Source: Vreelandella glaciei (lineage in GTDB: Bacteria > Pseudomonadota > Gammaproteobacteria > Pseudomonadales > Halomonadaceae). Taken from it: 64,000 bases of DNA. A program made the position numbers and the translations under genes. Under the pieces are notes generated by a model. The model had not been told where the DNA came from. It saw nothing but the letters and a program-made list of their open reading frames with translations, and did not search any database. Of the stretch, positions 46,639 to 57,800 are shown in pieces (positions within the stretch are counted from its first letter, which is position 1; each line of letters starts with the position of its first letter). The stretch is taken from NCBI RefSeq assembly GCF_013415125.1, contig NZ_JACCDE010000027.1:1-64000 (forward strand). Reading direction: 5' to 3'.

Positions 46639-46701
46639 TGTCGCTCTCTCCTCTCATTCCTGCGATGCAGGTCTCAAAAGGAGATAGGGCGGGGACTGCC
46701 A
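46639..46701 (-). promoter_or_regulatory. Conserved 5' leader (plasmid leader family)
   Basis: In sense: GGCAG, CCCTATCTCC, TTGAGA-CCTGC-ATC-GCAGG, AATGAGAGGAG, start. Shortest loop of the family. Confidence 0.75.
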
Positions 46702-46729
46702 TAAGTGGACAGCTAGAGCGCCTGTAAAA

Positions 46730-46747
46730 TGTTTCGCATGCAGAACA
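46730..46747. promoter_or_regulatory. parS-like palindrome
   Basis: TGTTTCGCATGCAGAACA, two mismatches from the perfect 18-bp palindrome. 29 bp upstream of the leader of the 46178-46638 gene. Confidence 0.5.
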
Positions 46748-46811
46748 TCCCTAGGCTGTAGAGGTAGTTTTTTACGGGGTTAAGAAAGGGCAAGCGACAG
46801 AATAAAAAAGT

Positions 46812-48014
46812 TCATCGCATTTTGCCGGGATATGCGACTTTGATCTTCAGAAAGAAATACGCCGTGTCCCGGTAGCCGTAAGCCATTCGCTTGATGACTT
46901 TGATGTGATTGTTCATTCCTTCCAGGGCGCTGGTGTTGAGTCGATAAAGGGCACTGGCAACGATACCTTCTAGGTGCTTGGCGAAAGCAACCAGCGACTT
47001 GAGCCCACTGTCGATGGCCATTCCAAACTACGCTTTACAGCGTCGGCGGGCCTCGGCTTCACTAGGTGCGTACCATAGCTCTTTGAGTTAGCTCTTAAGC
47101 AGGTAGACCGTGGTCAGCGGCTCTTTGGCGGCTAGCAATACATCCAACTTGACGGCCTGCTCAGGGTCCAGGTTGGTGCGGTTGCGCAGGAGCAACCAGC
47201 GACTGCGCTTGATCACACGCCGGCCAGCATGGTTCTCGCGTAGCCGGTTTGCCTGATAGACCCGCACCCGGTCGATCACCTCGCGACCGAACTTGGCGAC
47301 CACGTGAAACAGGTCGTAAACGACCCTGGCTTTTGGGCAGTGTTGCTTGGCTTCCATGTCCATTGCCGTATTCATGCCCATGGCGACCGCTTCTTTTTGC
47401 TGACAGGTATCCCTGTCCAGCCATTCGAAGGCAGCGCATGCGCATGAACGCCCCTCGCCGACCCACAGGACTTGCTGTGTGTCGGCGCAAATAGCCACCA
47501 TGGCATAATGGTTCCCCTTGTGCAGGACAAACTGACGCCGCACCCGGGTCAGGTCTGCCTGGGCTGTCTCATGACTCAGGCGCCGATGATCCATAGTCTT
47601 GACCGTATACCATTGAAGCCCCACCAGCTCGGCCACATGCTTGATAGGTGAAAGTCGAACCAGGGTTTCGACCCAGCTCACCATGGCGCAGGTCAGTGGC
47701 TGACGTCCGGCTAGCCAGGCAATACGCTCTCATCGGGGGCCGCAGGCCGGACGACGTACTCGGCGCACAGGGATGTCTAGCCATACGCGATACTGGAACA
47801 GGTCGCGCTCACGCACACGGCGATAACTGACATCATGAATGAGCCAGGTGGATTGGCCACAGCGACTGCAGCAGGGCGGGTGTGAGGCGGTGAGTTTGAG
47901 CTTGATCAGCAGGCCATTGGCGCCGAGTGATTCATAGCAAACCAACTCGAAGTCTTCCCAGAACAAGGTAAGCAAACTAGCATCCATGGCACGGCGGTGG
48001 TCTGGTTGGGACAT
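46812..48014 (-). pseudogene. ISL3-family transposase with three in-frame stops
   Basis: One continuous frame of about 400 codons: N-terminal zinc finger (CCSRCG), a middle DDE part (VYDLFHVVAKFGREVIDRVR) and a C-terminal ALEGMNNHIKVIKRMAYGYRDTAYFFLKI. It is interrupted by TGA at 47730-47732, TAA at 47088-47090 and TAG at 47028-47030, with no frameshift. Each stop could come from CGA, CAA or CAG by one C-to-T change. Clear terminal repeats were not found. Unrelated in detail to the ISL3 transposase at 31146. Confidence 0.8.
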
Positions 48015-48177
48015 TTTTTTGGCTTAAACCTTTCTACCGCCGTCATTCTCGTTTACGGGTGCTATCCTGCAGTGAAACCTGAAAATGGTTTGGAACTCTT
48101 ATCCTCAGTTGCCAAATAAAGATCTCAATGCTTAGGCATGAGGTCTAGCCATCTCAAGTTGCCGCTATCAGGCTCTC

Positions 48178-49524
48178 CTAGAGCATCGAGCCTATGTCTG
48201 AGGCCCCCGTTGGGTAGGCAAACATTGTCGTATTGAGGTCCGTGGTGGTGAGCCCATGACGAATGGCCAGCGCGAATACGTTGATGACTTCATCCACGTT
48301 GGGGCCGACGAGATGAGCGCCCAGTACCTTATCTGTCTCTTCTTCGATAAATATCTTGAAGCCATAGACCGGCTCGGCGGCCTGACGGGCGGTAAACCAG
48401 TTGTGTGTGTGTTGACTCGAGACGCGGAATTTCAGCCCTTGCTCACGGGCCTGCGCTTCGTCGAGACCGGCGGAGGCGATAGGCGGAATGGTGAAAGCGA
48501 CACTCGGCACCCCTTTATAATTCGGTGTGCTACGTTTGCCATCGATCAGGTTGGCGGCCACCACCTTGGCATCGTGACTCGACACGGGGGTCAGGGGCGG
48601 CCCCACCTGGGCGGCATCGCCTGCGGCATAAACGGCGGGGTTCGAGGTACTTTGCAGATGCTCATTTAGCGATAACCGCCCCTTCTCGGTCTCGATACCG
48701 GCCGCTTCCAGGTTGAGGGCCTTGAGGGCTGGCTTTCTTCCGGCCGCGTGCACGACTAGGTCTACATCAACCGTGCCGGTCTCGCCATTCGAGGAGGTGC
48801 GAACACGATAGCCGGAGGCCGTCTTTTCGATGGCGTCCACGTTGGTCTGGGTTCGCACATCAATGCCCTGATCACGGAAGGATTCCATGAGCCAATCGAC
48901 CAGGTCCGGATCGAAGGGCTTGAGCATCCGCTCGCCGTGCTGTAGGACGGTGACTTGAGCTCCAGCCCGGGCAGCCAGGTGAGAAAACTCTGCGGCAATA
49001 TAGCCCCCGCCGACCAGGGCAATCCGCGGCGGCAAAGTAGCCAGTTCCAGAAATTGTTCGTTGTCTATGAGGTGTTCTTCGCCTGGAATACCCAGGGTGG
49101 CTGGCTCGGCTCCCGTGGCAATCAGGATATGCTGTGCTTCAAGTACCTGGTCCTCAACCTCTAGGCGGTTGGGGCCGGTAAAACGCGCCTGTCCATGGTA
49201 GGTATCGATGCCCTTGTCGCTGAACATGGCCTGGTGTTTTTCAGGCACAGGATCGGTAAACTCTCGCTTGAAGCGTAGCAGCTCGGCCCAGTCGATACGG
49301 ACCTCTCCCTCCACGCCCTTGCCTTGCATGCGGTGAGCATGGTCCAGCGCCTTGGCCCCCTGGATCATCATCTTCTTGGGGTCGCAGCCGCGCAGGGCAC
49401 AGGTGCCCCCAAAGGGGCGGGAGTCGATGATCGCAACACGCCAGTTGGCGGCTTGGGCACGCATGACGACTATTTTAGCGGCGGTGCCGGTACCGATAGC
49501 GACGAGATCGTAGGATGCTGCCAT
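48178..49524 (-). CDS. FAD-dependent disulfide oxidoreductase (mercuric/glutathione reductase family)
   Basis: 448 residues from the ATG at 49524 (AAGGAG 9 bases upstream). FAD-binding start YDLVAIGTGTAAKIVVMRA, the redox pair in GGTCALRGCDPKK (the Cys-x4-Cys of pyridine nucleotide disulfide reductases), an NAD(P) site VGGGYIAAEFSHLAARAG, and the dimerisation domain. The usual C-terminal His-Pro catalytic pair is not evident (ends FAYPTGASDI), as in some MerA-like or dihydrolipoamide-reductase-like proteins of metal clusters. No HMA domain or C-terminal Cys pair, so not a true MerA. Confidence 0.82.
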   Translation of the reverse strand: MAASYDLVAIGTGTAAKIVVMRAQAANWRVAIIDSRPFGGTCALRGCDPKKMMIQGAKALDHAHRMQGKGVEGEVRIDWAELLRFKREFTDPVPEKHQAMFSDKGIDTYHGQARFTGPNRLEVEDQVLEAQHILIATGAEPATLGIPGEEHLIDNEQFLELATLPPRIALVGGGYIAAEFSHLAARAGAQVTVLQHGERMLKPFDPDLVDWLMESFRDQGIDVRTQTNVDAIEKTASGYRVRTSSNGETGTVDVDLVVHAAGRKPALKALNLEAAGIETEKGRLSLNEHLQSTSNPAVYAAGDAAQVGPPLTPVSSHDAKVVAANLIDGKRSTPNYKGVPSVAFTIPPIASAGLDEAQAREQGLKFRVSSQHTHNWFTARQAAEPVYGFKIFIEEETDKVLGAHLVGPNVDEVINVFALAIRHGLTTTDLNTTMFAYPTGASDIGSML

Positions 49525-49662
49525 CTTGTTTACTCCTTTGCGTAGCGGCGACTTGGTAGCCGCTAGTCGCCGCGTTGAAGTCATCGCTGTCCAGGCTTCG
49601 TTCTACCGTGGCCCGAACAGCGATACCCTGGAAATGCGTTATTCCCCTCTGAACCGTGCCAC

Positions 49663-50247
49663 TTATTCGGGGATCAGTGGCATGTCTTTCGGCTCCACGG
49701 TGGGCAAGGGGGCCATTAGCTTTTTCTCTACCGCGATTTCATGGAATGTGACATGCCAGCGGTTGGCCCGGTGATAGTTTCGAATGAAGGCGTCCCGAAT
49801 ATCCGTGCGCTGGCTCATGCTGGCGTAGTTGTGCCAGAGCGTCATGAACGCACGCGCCGCGAACCACTGGGCATTCACGATCATCCGGTCATTGGCGACA
49901 CAGGTATCCTGATCGGGCACCTAGTCAGGGCTCATGGTTTCTTCAAGCGGCGCCGGCAGGGCGTAACCGCCAACTTCCAGAATCTTCTTCATCTCATGGA
50001 TGTTGGGGTTGCATACATCCTCAAGGTAGGTCTTGATCGCTTCCTTGATTTGCGAGTCTTTCGTCGCGGCGAGGTACAAGTTGCACTGCCCCATGCAAAC
50101 GACTTCACGCCGAAAGCCCTCGACGACGGCCACGTACTCGCTTGCGGAGAGGCTGTTTCTTCCCGCCCCCGCTTGAGCATAGTAGCGTTCGGCGTAGTCA
50201 CTGTAGGACGTGCGGCCTTCGGGGCGGCCTATTTCCACTTCAGACAT
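49663..50247 (-). pseudogene. Ferritin-like (DUF3231-style) protein with an internal amber stop
   Basis: A frame of 108 codons (SEVEIGRPEGRTSYSDYAERYY...) ends at TAG (49921-49923) and continues in the same frame for 85 more (VPDQDTCVANDRMIVNAQWFAARAF...) to 49663. Joined it gives a helical protein of about 194 residues with the feel of DUF3231-type four-helix proteins. The stop would be CAG (Gln) before a C-to-T change. Family name tentative; interruption is directly seen. The 50248-50678 stretch downstream of the GH15 relic shows no supported gene. Confidence 0.6.
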
Positions 50248-50678
50248 CGTCGTTGCCTCCTTTCATTGACATTGGAGAGCCTCTTGCTCCGATAAATCAA
50301 CGGCCATCCTGCAGGTATTCATGGGAGCGAGCTGGCAGGGATAGGCCCTCCTCACTCGTTGGCGAATCTGAAAATCCTGACCTTGCTGACTTCAACGTAG
50401 ACCTGTAGTTATTACAGGGACAAGGTGGTTGTTGTTTATGTCTGGTAACTGAAGAAGCCAGCCTGCCCAAGGTCGACTCGGTAGCCTTGTGGGCAGGGGC
50501 AGACTTTGTCTGGCTCGCCTCACTTGCCTGGCCAGGAGGTCGGGTGCAGTTCCAGAACTGTGTCACGAACCCCGGCCTCCTTGACCGAGGCAGCGCCGCC
50601 AAGGCGCATTGGTTGCGACCGAGGACAGGCTTGAAGCAGTACGCCGGACGCAATCCGCATGGGTGCCGTCACGCTACC

Positions 50679-51335
50679 TTATTCGTAGAGCTGTATATGC
50701 AGGGCACGGTTGATCAGCGCAAGATGGGTAAAAGCCTGCGGGAAGTTGCCAAGGAACAGGCCCGTCGTCGGATCGCTCTCCTCGGCATAGAGCCCCGCAT
50801 CGTTGGCGTTGGCGTTGGCCAGTAACCGCTCGAACAGGGCGCGAGCCTCCTCGGCTCGACCAAGCATTAGAAGTATATCGACCAGCCAGAAACTACAGAT
50901 CAGAAACGCATCTTCGCTGCCGGAAAGCCCATCCGAAGCCAGGTAGCGGTGTACGACATCGCCATGACATAGGTGCTCTTCCACTGCTGCAGCCGTCAGT
51001 TCAAGTACGGCCTTGTCGATAGGAATGCCCATCAATGGGATCAACAAAAGCGCGGCATCGAGATCGTCATGACCGAAGGCCTGCGTGAGGTAGCCGCCAC
51101 TGAGCTTGATCCCCTGAGTCACGATGGCCTGAAATATGCCATCTCATGCCAGTTCCCAGGCGGGCTGAGGACCCAGCAGGCGCAGTGTGCGGTCGAGTGC
51201 GACCCAGGCCATGGTATTTGTAGACGTGATGACGCGGTTCCCCACGCATTTCCTAGATCCCTTGATCGGGTTCGTGCCAGTGGGCGGCGACATGATCGGC
51301 CATTTCTCGAACAAGGGTCGCCAACGTCACATCAA
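50679..51335 (-). pseudogene. Glycoside hydrolase family 15 (glucoamylase/trehalase-like) relic
   Basis: Fragments in order: ATLVREMADHVAAHWHEPDQG, an I then TAG where Trp is expected, EMRGEPRHHVY, a frameshift, MAWVALDRTLRLL, a TGA, then VTQGIKLSGGYLTQAFGHDDLDAALLLIPL and GNFPQAFTHLALINRA. These follow the C-terminal half of GH15 proteins. Two nonsense codons and one frameshift mean it is dead. It starts directly after the merA stop and shares no obvious function with mer. Confidence 0.75.
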
Positions 51336-51341
51336 GGCTTG

Positions 51342-53039
<1,698 letters not shown>

Positions 53040-53345
53040 TTACTGGGCTTGTTTAGTTTTCTCGGAGGCCAGGCGCGACGGATAGCCCGCATTGGTCGTA
53101 GCGGCGGTCAAGTCCGCCACGCTCGCCTCGGCATCTTCGAAGGTCACGGTGGCGCTTTTTTCCTCGTAGGAAACCGTGGCGTTCTCCACACCGAGCACTT
53201 GATTGAGCGCTTTCTTGACGGTGTAGGGACAGGTCGAACAGGTCATATTGTCAACAGCCAGGGTGACGGTCTGTTGAGCGGCGAAGGCCGTCCCGGCACT
53301 TGCCGCGGACAAAAAAAGCGTACCGATCAAGGTGCTAAATTTCAT
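53040..53345 (-). CDS. merP: Periplasmic mercury-binding protein MerP
   Basis: 101 residues: signal peptide cut after AFA, then the HMA fold with NMTCSTCPYTVKKAL. Hands Hg(II) to MerT. 33 bp after merT and 63 bp before merA. Confidence 0.95.
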   Translation of the reverse strand: MKFSTLIGTLFLSAASAGTAFAAQQTVTLAVDNMTCSTCPYTVKKALNQVLGVENATVSYEEKSATVTFEDAEASVADLTAATTNAGYPSRLASEKTKQAQ

Positions 53346-53378
53346 ATAAGAAAGACTCCAGGAAAATTTGAAGGTGTA

Positions 53379-53798
53379 TTAGCCAAGGAACAGCGGGGCG
53401 ATATACGGCCAGGCAAGCACCAACACGACGAGTGCCGTCGCACCCCACAACGCTATCTTGATCACTCGCTCGGCAAGCGGCGTGCCGCAATAGCCATCCA
53501 CATCACAAGCGTTGGCCCGGCAGGCGCTCTTGGGCTTGCGATAAACCTTATAAAAACCGATACCGAGCATTGCCAGGGTGAAGGCGAGAAAGAGCGGCTG
53601 GTAGGGCGCAAGCGCCGTGAGATTGCTCATCCAGGCCCCGCCGATGCCCAGTGAGAGAAATACCACCGGCAGAATGCAGCAGGCGGAGGCGAGTATCGCG
53701 CCAATGACACTACCGCTTGCCAGTAGGCCTTTGCGCCCTGATCGGCTCGTCGTGGTTTGCTCGCTTCGATCAAGCGTCTGGTCTTTACTGTCTTGCAT
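53379..53798 (-). CDS. merT: Mercuric transport protein MerT
   Basis: 139 residues with three transmembrane helices; the first carries the Cys-Cys pair (ASACCILPVVFLSLG). A cytoplasmic loop has Cys residues in SACRANACDVDGYCG, and the last helix ends WPYIAPLFLG. The N-terminal 25 residues are longer than in Tn21 MerT. First structural gene behind the MerR-controlled promoter. Confidence 0.95.
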   Translation of the reverse strand: MQDSKDQTLDRSEQTTTSRSGRKGLLASGSVIGAILASACCILPVVFLSLGIGGAWMSNLTALAPYQPLFLAFTLAMLGIGFYKVYRKPKSACRANACDVDGYCGTPLAERVIKIALWGATALVVLVLAWPYIAPLFLG

Positions 53799-53831
53799 AG
53801 TGATTCTCTTGCAATTTGGGTATTCATAGCT

Positions 53832-53862
53832 ACTGTAGCCCCTGTAGCTACTACAGGATCAA
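53832..53862 (-). promoter_or_regulatory. mer promoter-operator
   Basis: On the minus strand: -35 TTGATC (53862-53857), a 19-bp spacer, -10 TACAGT (53837-53832). The palindrome CCTGTAGTAGCTACAGG (53857-53841) lies between. The overlong 19-bp spacer and central dyad are the hallmarks of MerR-activated promoters. Confidence 0.85.
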
Positions 53863-53876
53863 GAGGAAAGTAGGCC

Positions 53877-54275
53877 ATGCCATTACGCCGAGGGGAGCTA
53901 GCCAGACGAGCCGGTTGCAACATCGAGACGGTTCGGTACTACGAGCGCATTGGGCTTATGCCGAATCCGCCCCGAAGCGAGAACGGCTTTCGTAGCTATG
54001 AAGAGCGCCACCTCACACGGCTGACGTTTATCCGCCGAGCGCGCGAACTGGGATTTACGCTCGAAGAGGTGCAGGACCTTCTACGACTGGTTGATGGCGG
54101 GCATTACACCTGCGCTCAGGTACAGGAGCTTGCACTCAGGCATACCGACGATATCCAGCGCAAGATAAATGACCTGCATCGCATGCAACGCGCCTTAAAA
54201 GAAATGTCGGCCCAATGCAGCGGAGAGGAAGTTCCCAAATGTCCCATCATAGAAATTCTTTCTGAGACCTCTTAG
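53877..54275 (+). CDS. merR: Mercury-responsive regulator MerR
   Basis: 132 residues: helix-turn-helix RGELARRAGCNIETVRYYERIGL, long dimer helix, and the three Hg-binding Cys in YTCAQVQ, SAQCSGEE and PKCPI. Divergent from merTPA across the promoter above. Represses without Hg and activates with it. Confidence 0.96.
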   Translation: MPLRRGELARRAGCNIETVRYYERIGLMPNPPRSENGFRSYEERHLTRLTFIRRARELGFTLEEVQDLLRLVDGGHYTCAQVQELALRHTDDIQRKINDLHRMQRALKEMSAQCSGEEVPKCPIIEILSETS

Positions 54276-54392
54276 CCGAATACCTATTACTGCGGTGTGG
54301 TTCATCTTTTACCTCTTCGCATCAGAGCGGCTTAAGGCAATCTCTGTGATTGACGTCCTCCTTCTCTTTCTCGCTGATCGGCGAAGAACCAT

Positions 54393-54424
54393 AAAAAAGC
54401 CCCTGACCGAAAGGTTCAGGGGCT
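54393..54424 (-). terminator. Terminator of the 54431-55663 gene
   Basis: AGCCCCTGA/TTCAGGGGCT hairpin plus six T on the minus strand, 7 bp after the stop. Confidence 0.85.
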
Positions 54425-54430
54425 AGTGAA

Positions 54431-55663
54431 TCATGTAGGTCTAATTGAGCAGCGTGTCACGACAGTCTGGGAAATCCCGCGGTACTCGCCGTGTTCCTTG
54501 ACTCGCCCCTTCAGTACAACCTTACTCCCCTCAAGGGCCTTACCTGTTTTCCAGACAATGTACCGACCTTCGGGGTCGCAGAATATGTGCTTCCACATCA
54601 GCTCCCATCGCGTATCTGATGAAAAGGACCGCTTACGCACAACTTCCATCTCCAACTGATCGCCAGGACCTCCAGCATAGCCGAGAGCCATCATTGACTC
54701 GGTGTTAACAGCTGACTCCTCATGTCGATCGTAGGCAGTGACAGCCGCCGTCATAACGCCGACTCCGCGTTTAAGCTTAACCAAGTCGAAACGAGCATGA
54801 TGAACAATCATCGTCTCGAAATCGTTATGCTCAGTCTGCAGAGGGATCACTTGCCGTGCCCAAGCTATTACCGCATCAGCCTACGCCACGTCCTCAGAGA
54901 CACACGCCTTCATTCGCTTGCTGACCATCGGGACTGAACGAGCCATCTCACCCACAATTTCTGCTGTGGCCAGGTCGCCAGTTTCTTCTGCTCGAGCACG
55001 AGACACGAAGCCTCGCTCCCGAATCTGCCTTACTGCCGCGGCAACCAGCCATCGCAGCTCGACAACAGCATCTGGAGGGCGACCGCCGCATATGCCCACC
55101 TCATCGATCTCTTCCATCATATTGATAACAGAGACCAATAGTTGAGCACGGGCCATCATCGACTCAGCGCCTTGGTGGCCAAGATAGTCCTTGAGGCATG
55201 TCTTTCCGACCTCTAGGACAACGCCAATTGCCATCTCTTCCATCAGAAAGAGATAACGCCGCTCACGCCGTTTGTTGCAGTGGCTGCAGTCGCCCGTGGC
55301 GTCGCCCGATCTGTATGGCTCGGGCAATCGGCTATATGCCCACTCCAAGGGAGTGCCCCGTGCTGCCTGGTTCGCTGCCATGTCGATTCGCGCCAGCAAG
55401 CGATACCCGTCCAGCTTCGGAGGTTCGCCACTGACTGCGACTTTCACGGCAACGATCTGCTCCAGCTTAAAGTGCGACAGTCGATCTTCAAGATCCAACT
55501 TCTCACGAGCCCAGGGCTTTACAGCCTCTTCCAGCACGTTGATCTCGAAGGACGCCATGCCAAGTTTCTTTGCCTTGCGATCGAGCCGTTCTACCATTTC
55601 GCGCAGTGCGGGAAGTTGGCACTTCGGTATCCAGCAGGTGGTCTTGTCTGTCTGTGTCGTCAT
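54431..55663 (-). pseudogene. Plasmid protein of unknown function, one gene interrupted by an amber codon
   Basis: 260 codons from the ATG at 55663 end at TAG (54881-54883), and the same frame stays open for another 150 codons to 54431 (ADAVIAWARQVIPLQ...). The second part has no plausible ribosome-binding site. The first part holds a possible zinc knuckle (GDCSHCNKRRERRYLFLMEE). The second part ends VVLKGRVKEHGEYRGISQTVVTRC, which I recall as the C-terminal block of similar plasmid/phage proteins, so one gene of about 410 residues was broken by a probable CAG-to-TAG change. Own leader and terminator. Confidence 0.7.
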
Positions 55664-55730
55664 GATCCTTACTCCTCTCTCATTCCTGCGTAAATGCAGG
55701 ACTCAAGATGAGGTAGGGGAGTAACTGACG
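55664..55730 (-). promoter_or_regulatory. Conserved 5' leader (plasmid leader family)
   Basis: In sense: CGTCAG, CCCCTACC, TTGAGT-CCTGC-ATTTAC-GCAGG, AATGAGAGAGGAG, start. Confidence 0.75.
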
Positions 55731-55737
55731 AGCTAAG

Positions 55738-55755
55738 TGTTTCGCACGCGAAACA
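55738..55755. promoter_or_regulatory. parS-like palindrome
   Basis: TGTTTCGCACGCGAAACA, one central mismatch from the perfect version. 8 bp upstream of the leader at 55664-55730. Confidence 0.6.
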
Positions 55756-55788
55756 AAGAGGGTTCATAGTACTGTCGCTATGGCTGTG

Positions 55789-56367
55789 TCAGGCAGCGCA
55801 TTTCGTCCTGTGACGAGAAAGGGTGAGCAACTGCTGTAGCCGAGAGGCCTGCCGATGCAGCCTTTGGGCTGTCGAAAAATTGTCCCATCCTGACTGAAAG
55901 CTACCCTCTCGATTCAGCTCCTCAATCTGAACTGCCGTTTCGGTCCATTGGCTAGGAGGCATTGTGTCCACGAGCCAGCCCCCTCGTTCGTAAAGGTCTA
56001 TAACAACCCCACCACTATTGCAGATACGCATGATCAAAGGCCTAAACAATCCTTCATATACGTCTTCGGCTTCACTCGATGCCTGATAAAACTCAGCAAA
56101 ACCAGCCTCAGCCAGCTCACGCAGTTTGTAATACTCAGTGTATGGAGGTACAGCCACAGAACGTGAGGTTTCCTTCTCAAAGAATGCGAGCCCTGGCGCG
56201 TGATCGTACATGTTCATCTTCACCTCACCCTCAATGGTGATCGAGGCGCCGGTTGCGGGCAGCACATTAGTGCCGAACGCTTGATCAAAATAGCCGGCCA
56301 AACTAGCAGCGATATTTTTCTGTAGCTCTCGAAGAAACAAGCGGTCTTCATGCGTTAAGTCAGTCAT
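55789..56367 (-). CDS. Hypothetical plasmid protein
   Basis: 192 residues from the ATG at 56367 (GGAAG 6 bases upstream; an earlier in-frame ATG exists). Soluble, mixed helix/strand (FLRELQKNIAASLAGYFDQAFG; MNMYDHAPGLAFFEKETSRSVAVPPY). No leader of the shared type, which sets it apart from its neighbours. Function unknown. Confidence 0.6.
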   Translation of the reverse strand: MTDLTHEDRLFLRELQKNIAASLAGYFDQAFGTNVLPATGASITIEGEVKMNMYDHAPGLAFFEKETSRSVAVPPYTEYYKLRELAEAGFAEFYQASSEAEDVYEGLFRPLIMRICNSGGVVIDLYERGGWLVDTMPPSQWTETAVQIEELNREGSFQSGWDNFSTAQRLHRQASRLQQLLTLSRHRTKCAA

Positions 56368-56520
56368 AACGGCTTCCATTTGGCTAAGGTGAGTTTCAGT
56401 ATCGGGGGGGAGGGGAGGGTGATGCAAAGGGGCTTCATGAGGTGAACACGAACACGGCCAAAGCCTCAGGAAGTGATAGGGCTTGTGTGTCAGGTGGTAT
56501 AGCGCGGCTGGCGCCAGCGT

Positions 56521-56556
56521 GAAAAAGCCCCATGCTGAGAACAGCAGAGAGGGCTT
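56521..56556 (-). terminator. Terminator of the 56563-57153 gene
   Basis: AAGCCC...TGCTG-agaa-CAGCA...GGGCTT hairpin with five T following on the minus strand, 6 bp past the stop. Confidence 0.65.
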
Positions 56557-56562
56557 GAAATA

Positions 56563-57153
56563 CTACGCGAGCACTACAGCATCATCCAGGTGGCGGGCCT
56601 GAAGCCTTACCAAGCTGGACGAGCCATCTGGCCTGAAAACATTGCGTTTGCGCGGCAAGTCCACCTTGGTGAATGTGTCGCACTCCAGGCCTCCAACGAA
56701 CCGTACTGTGTACGGTAGTTTTATCCGATCGCCATTTTGCAGACGCACACGCTGCTTTTTCGATTCAGCATGCTTTAGGCATCTCTCACGCCATTCGCTG
56801 GCATACTTCAGTCCGACTCCCACTACTACCCCCAACTGCTCCAGCTCCTCAAGCGGAGATAGCAGTTTGAGAATCGATGCAGGGCACTGTGACAAGGCTG
56901 GCCCCATGGTTTCATCCATCGACTTGTAGCAAAACTCTCCCTGCGAACAGCTAGTTTTCACGACCGCCGCTATCGTGTACTCAATAGACGCATGATCCGT
57001 GGCCTCTCCCCTCCGCTGGACCTTAATCGCAGCGTAATAGGTAGAGCCCACGAAACTCGACTTCAGCACTTCGTTAGATCCATCCTGGTTGGTGTATTCC
57101 TTGTCCAGGTAGGCTTTACGGTCGGACGGCTTTGGTACGCATAAAGTACCCAT
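56563..57153 (-). CDS. Plasmid/phage protein of a DUF6927-like family
   Basis: 196 residues. The block CYKSMDETMGPALSQCPASILKLLSP with a following WRERC is what I recall from a family seen on plasmids and phages (possibly DUF6927). Function unknown. Start fixed by the leader (AGGAG 8 bases upstream). Own leader, palindrome and terminator. Confidence 0.65.
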   Translation of the reverse strand: MGTLCVPKPSDRKAYLDKEYTNQDGSNEVLKSSFVGSTYYAAIKVQRRGEATDHASIEYTIAAVVKTSCSQGEFCYKSMDETMGPALSQCPASILKLLSPLEELEQLGVVVGVGLKYASEWRERCLKHAESKKQRVRLQNGDRIKLPYTVRFVGGLECDTFTKVDLPRKRNVFRPDGSSSLVRLQARHLDDAVVLA

Positions 57154-57220
57154 AATCTTACTCCTCTCTCATTCCTGCGGTATTGCAGGTCTCAGGAGGG
57201 GATAGGGGTGAAACTGACAG
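57154..57220 (-). promoter_or_regulatory. Conserved 5' leader (plasmid leader family)
   Basis: In sense: TGTCAG, CCCCTATC, CTGAGA-CCTGC-AATACC-GCAGG, AATGAGAGAGGAG, start. Confidence 0.75.
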
Positions 57221-57224
57221 AAAA

Positions 57225-57242
57225 TGTTACGCATGCGAAACA
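57225..57242. promoter_or_regulatory. parS-like palindrome
   Basis: TGTTACGCATGCGAAACA, one mismatch from the perfect 18-bp palindrome. 5 bp upstream of the leader at 57154-57220. Confidence 0.6.
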
Positions 57243-57321
57243 TAGCGTCTAGCTCCCATTGCAGTGCCATATAGGATCGAAGCCGCAAAATCATGATCCT
57301 GGCTCATGGGCATCATAAATA

Positions 57322-57358
57322 GAAAAACCCCCAGGCAGCACAAGGCTGACTAGGGGCT
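57322..57358 (-). terminator. Terminator of the 58149-57390 operon
   Basis: CCCC...CAGC/GCTG...GGGG imperfect hairpin followed by five T on the minus strand, 32 bp past the stop. Confidence 0.55.
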
Positions 57359-57389
57359 TAGAAAGAGGAGTGATAACTGCGCGATCGCG

Positions 57390-57800
57390 TCAGTCCTCCT
57401 CGGGTAGCATGATCGTTATCACAGGCTTAGGGGTATCCCCAGGACCTATAGTCATAACAACATGTTTTGGCACAACGATAGAGCCGGTTTCGGATTGCTC
57501 AATCACATCAACGATGAAGTCGATATATCTCTCGTTGCGCTCTCTCGCAGCAGCCTCAAGGGCGACAAGCAATACATCGCCTAACCGCTTATCCTCTTGC
57601 TGCTGCATCTCATGAGGGCTTCTACCGTCATGCCACGCCACCAAAGCCTCCCAGGCTGCAGCAGTCATGGCAACAGGCACCTTGAAACCCATCATGTTGC
57701 CGGCGGCGTGCTCAGCACGTTCGCTGACATCTACCAAATTGCCATCTTCGATGGCATCCGCACGGGAATAGCTATGGATCATGTCAGTTTCATCAAACAT
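57390..57800 (-). CDS. DUF6573-like plasmid protein
   Basis: 136 residues from the ATG at 57800. It begins MIHSYSRADAIEDGNLVDVSE and has MGFKVPVAMTAAAWEALVAW, the pattern of DUF6573-type proteins common on plasmids and phages. Function unknown. Start overlaps the upstream stop by 8 bases, so the two are coupled. Confidence 0.7.
   Translation of the reverse strand: MFDETDMIHSYSRADAIEDGNLVDVSERAEHAAGNMMGFKVPVAMTAAAWEALVAWHDGRSPHEMQQQEDKRLGDVLLVALEAAARERNERYIDFIVDVIEQSETGSIVVPKHVVMTIGPGDTPKPVITIMLPEED

Noticed and set aside
46812..48014. Three separate small genes (46812-47021, 47088-47684, 47730-48014)
   Set aside because: All lie in one frame and together make one ISL3 transposase; the gaps are single stop codons.
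48178..49524. A second merA
   Set aside because: No HMA domain and no C-terminal Cys pair; only a general flavin disulfide reductase.
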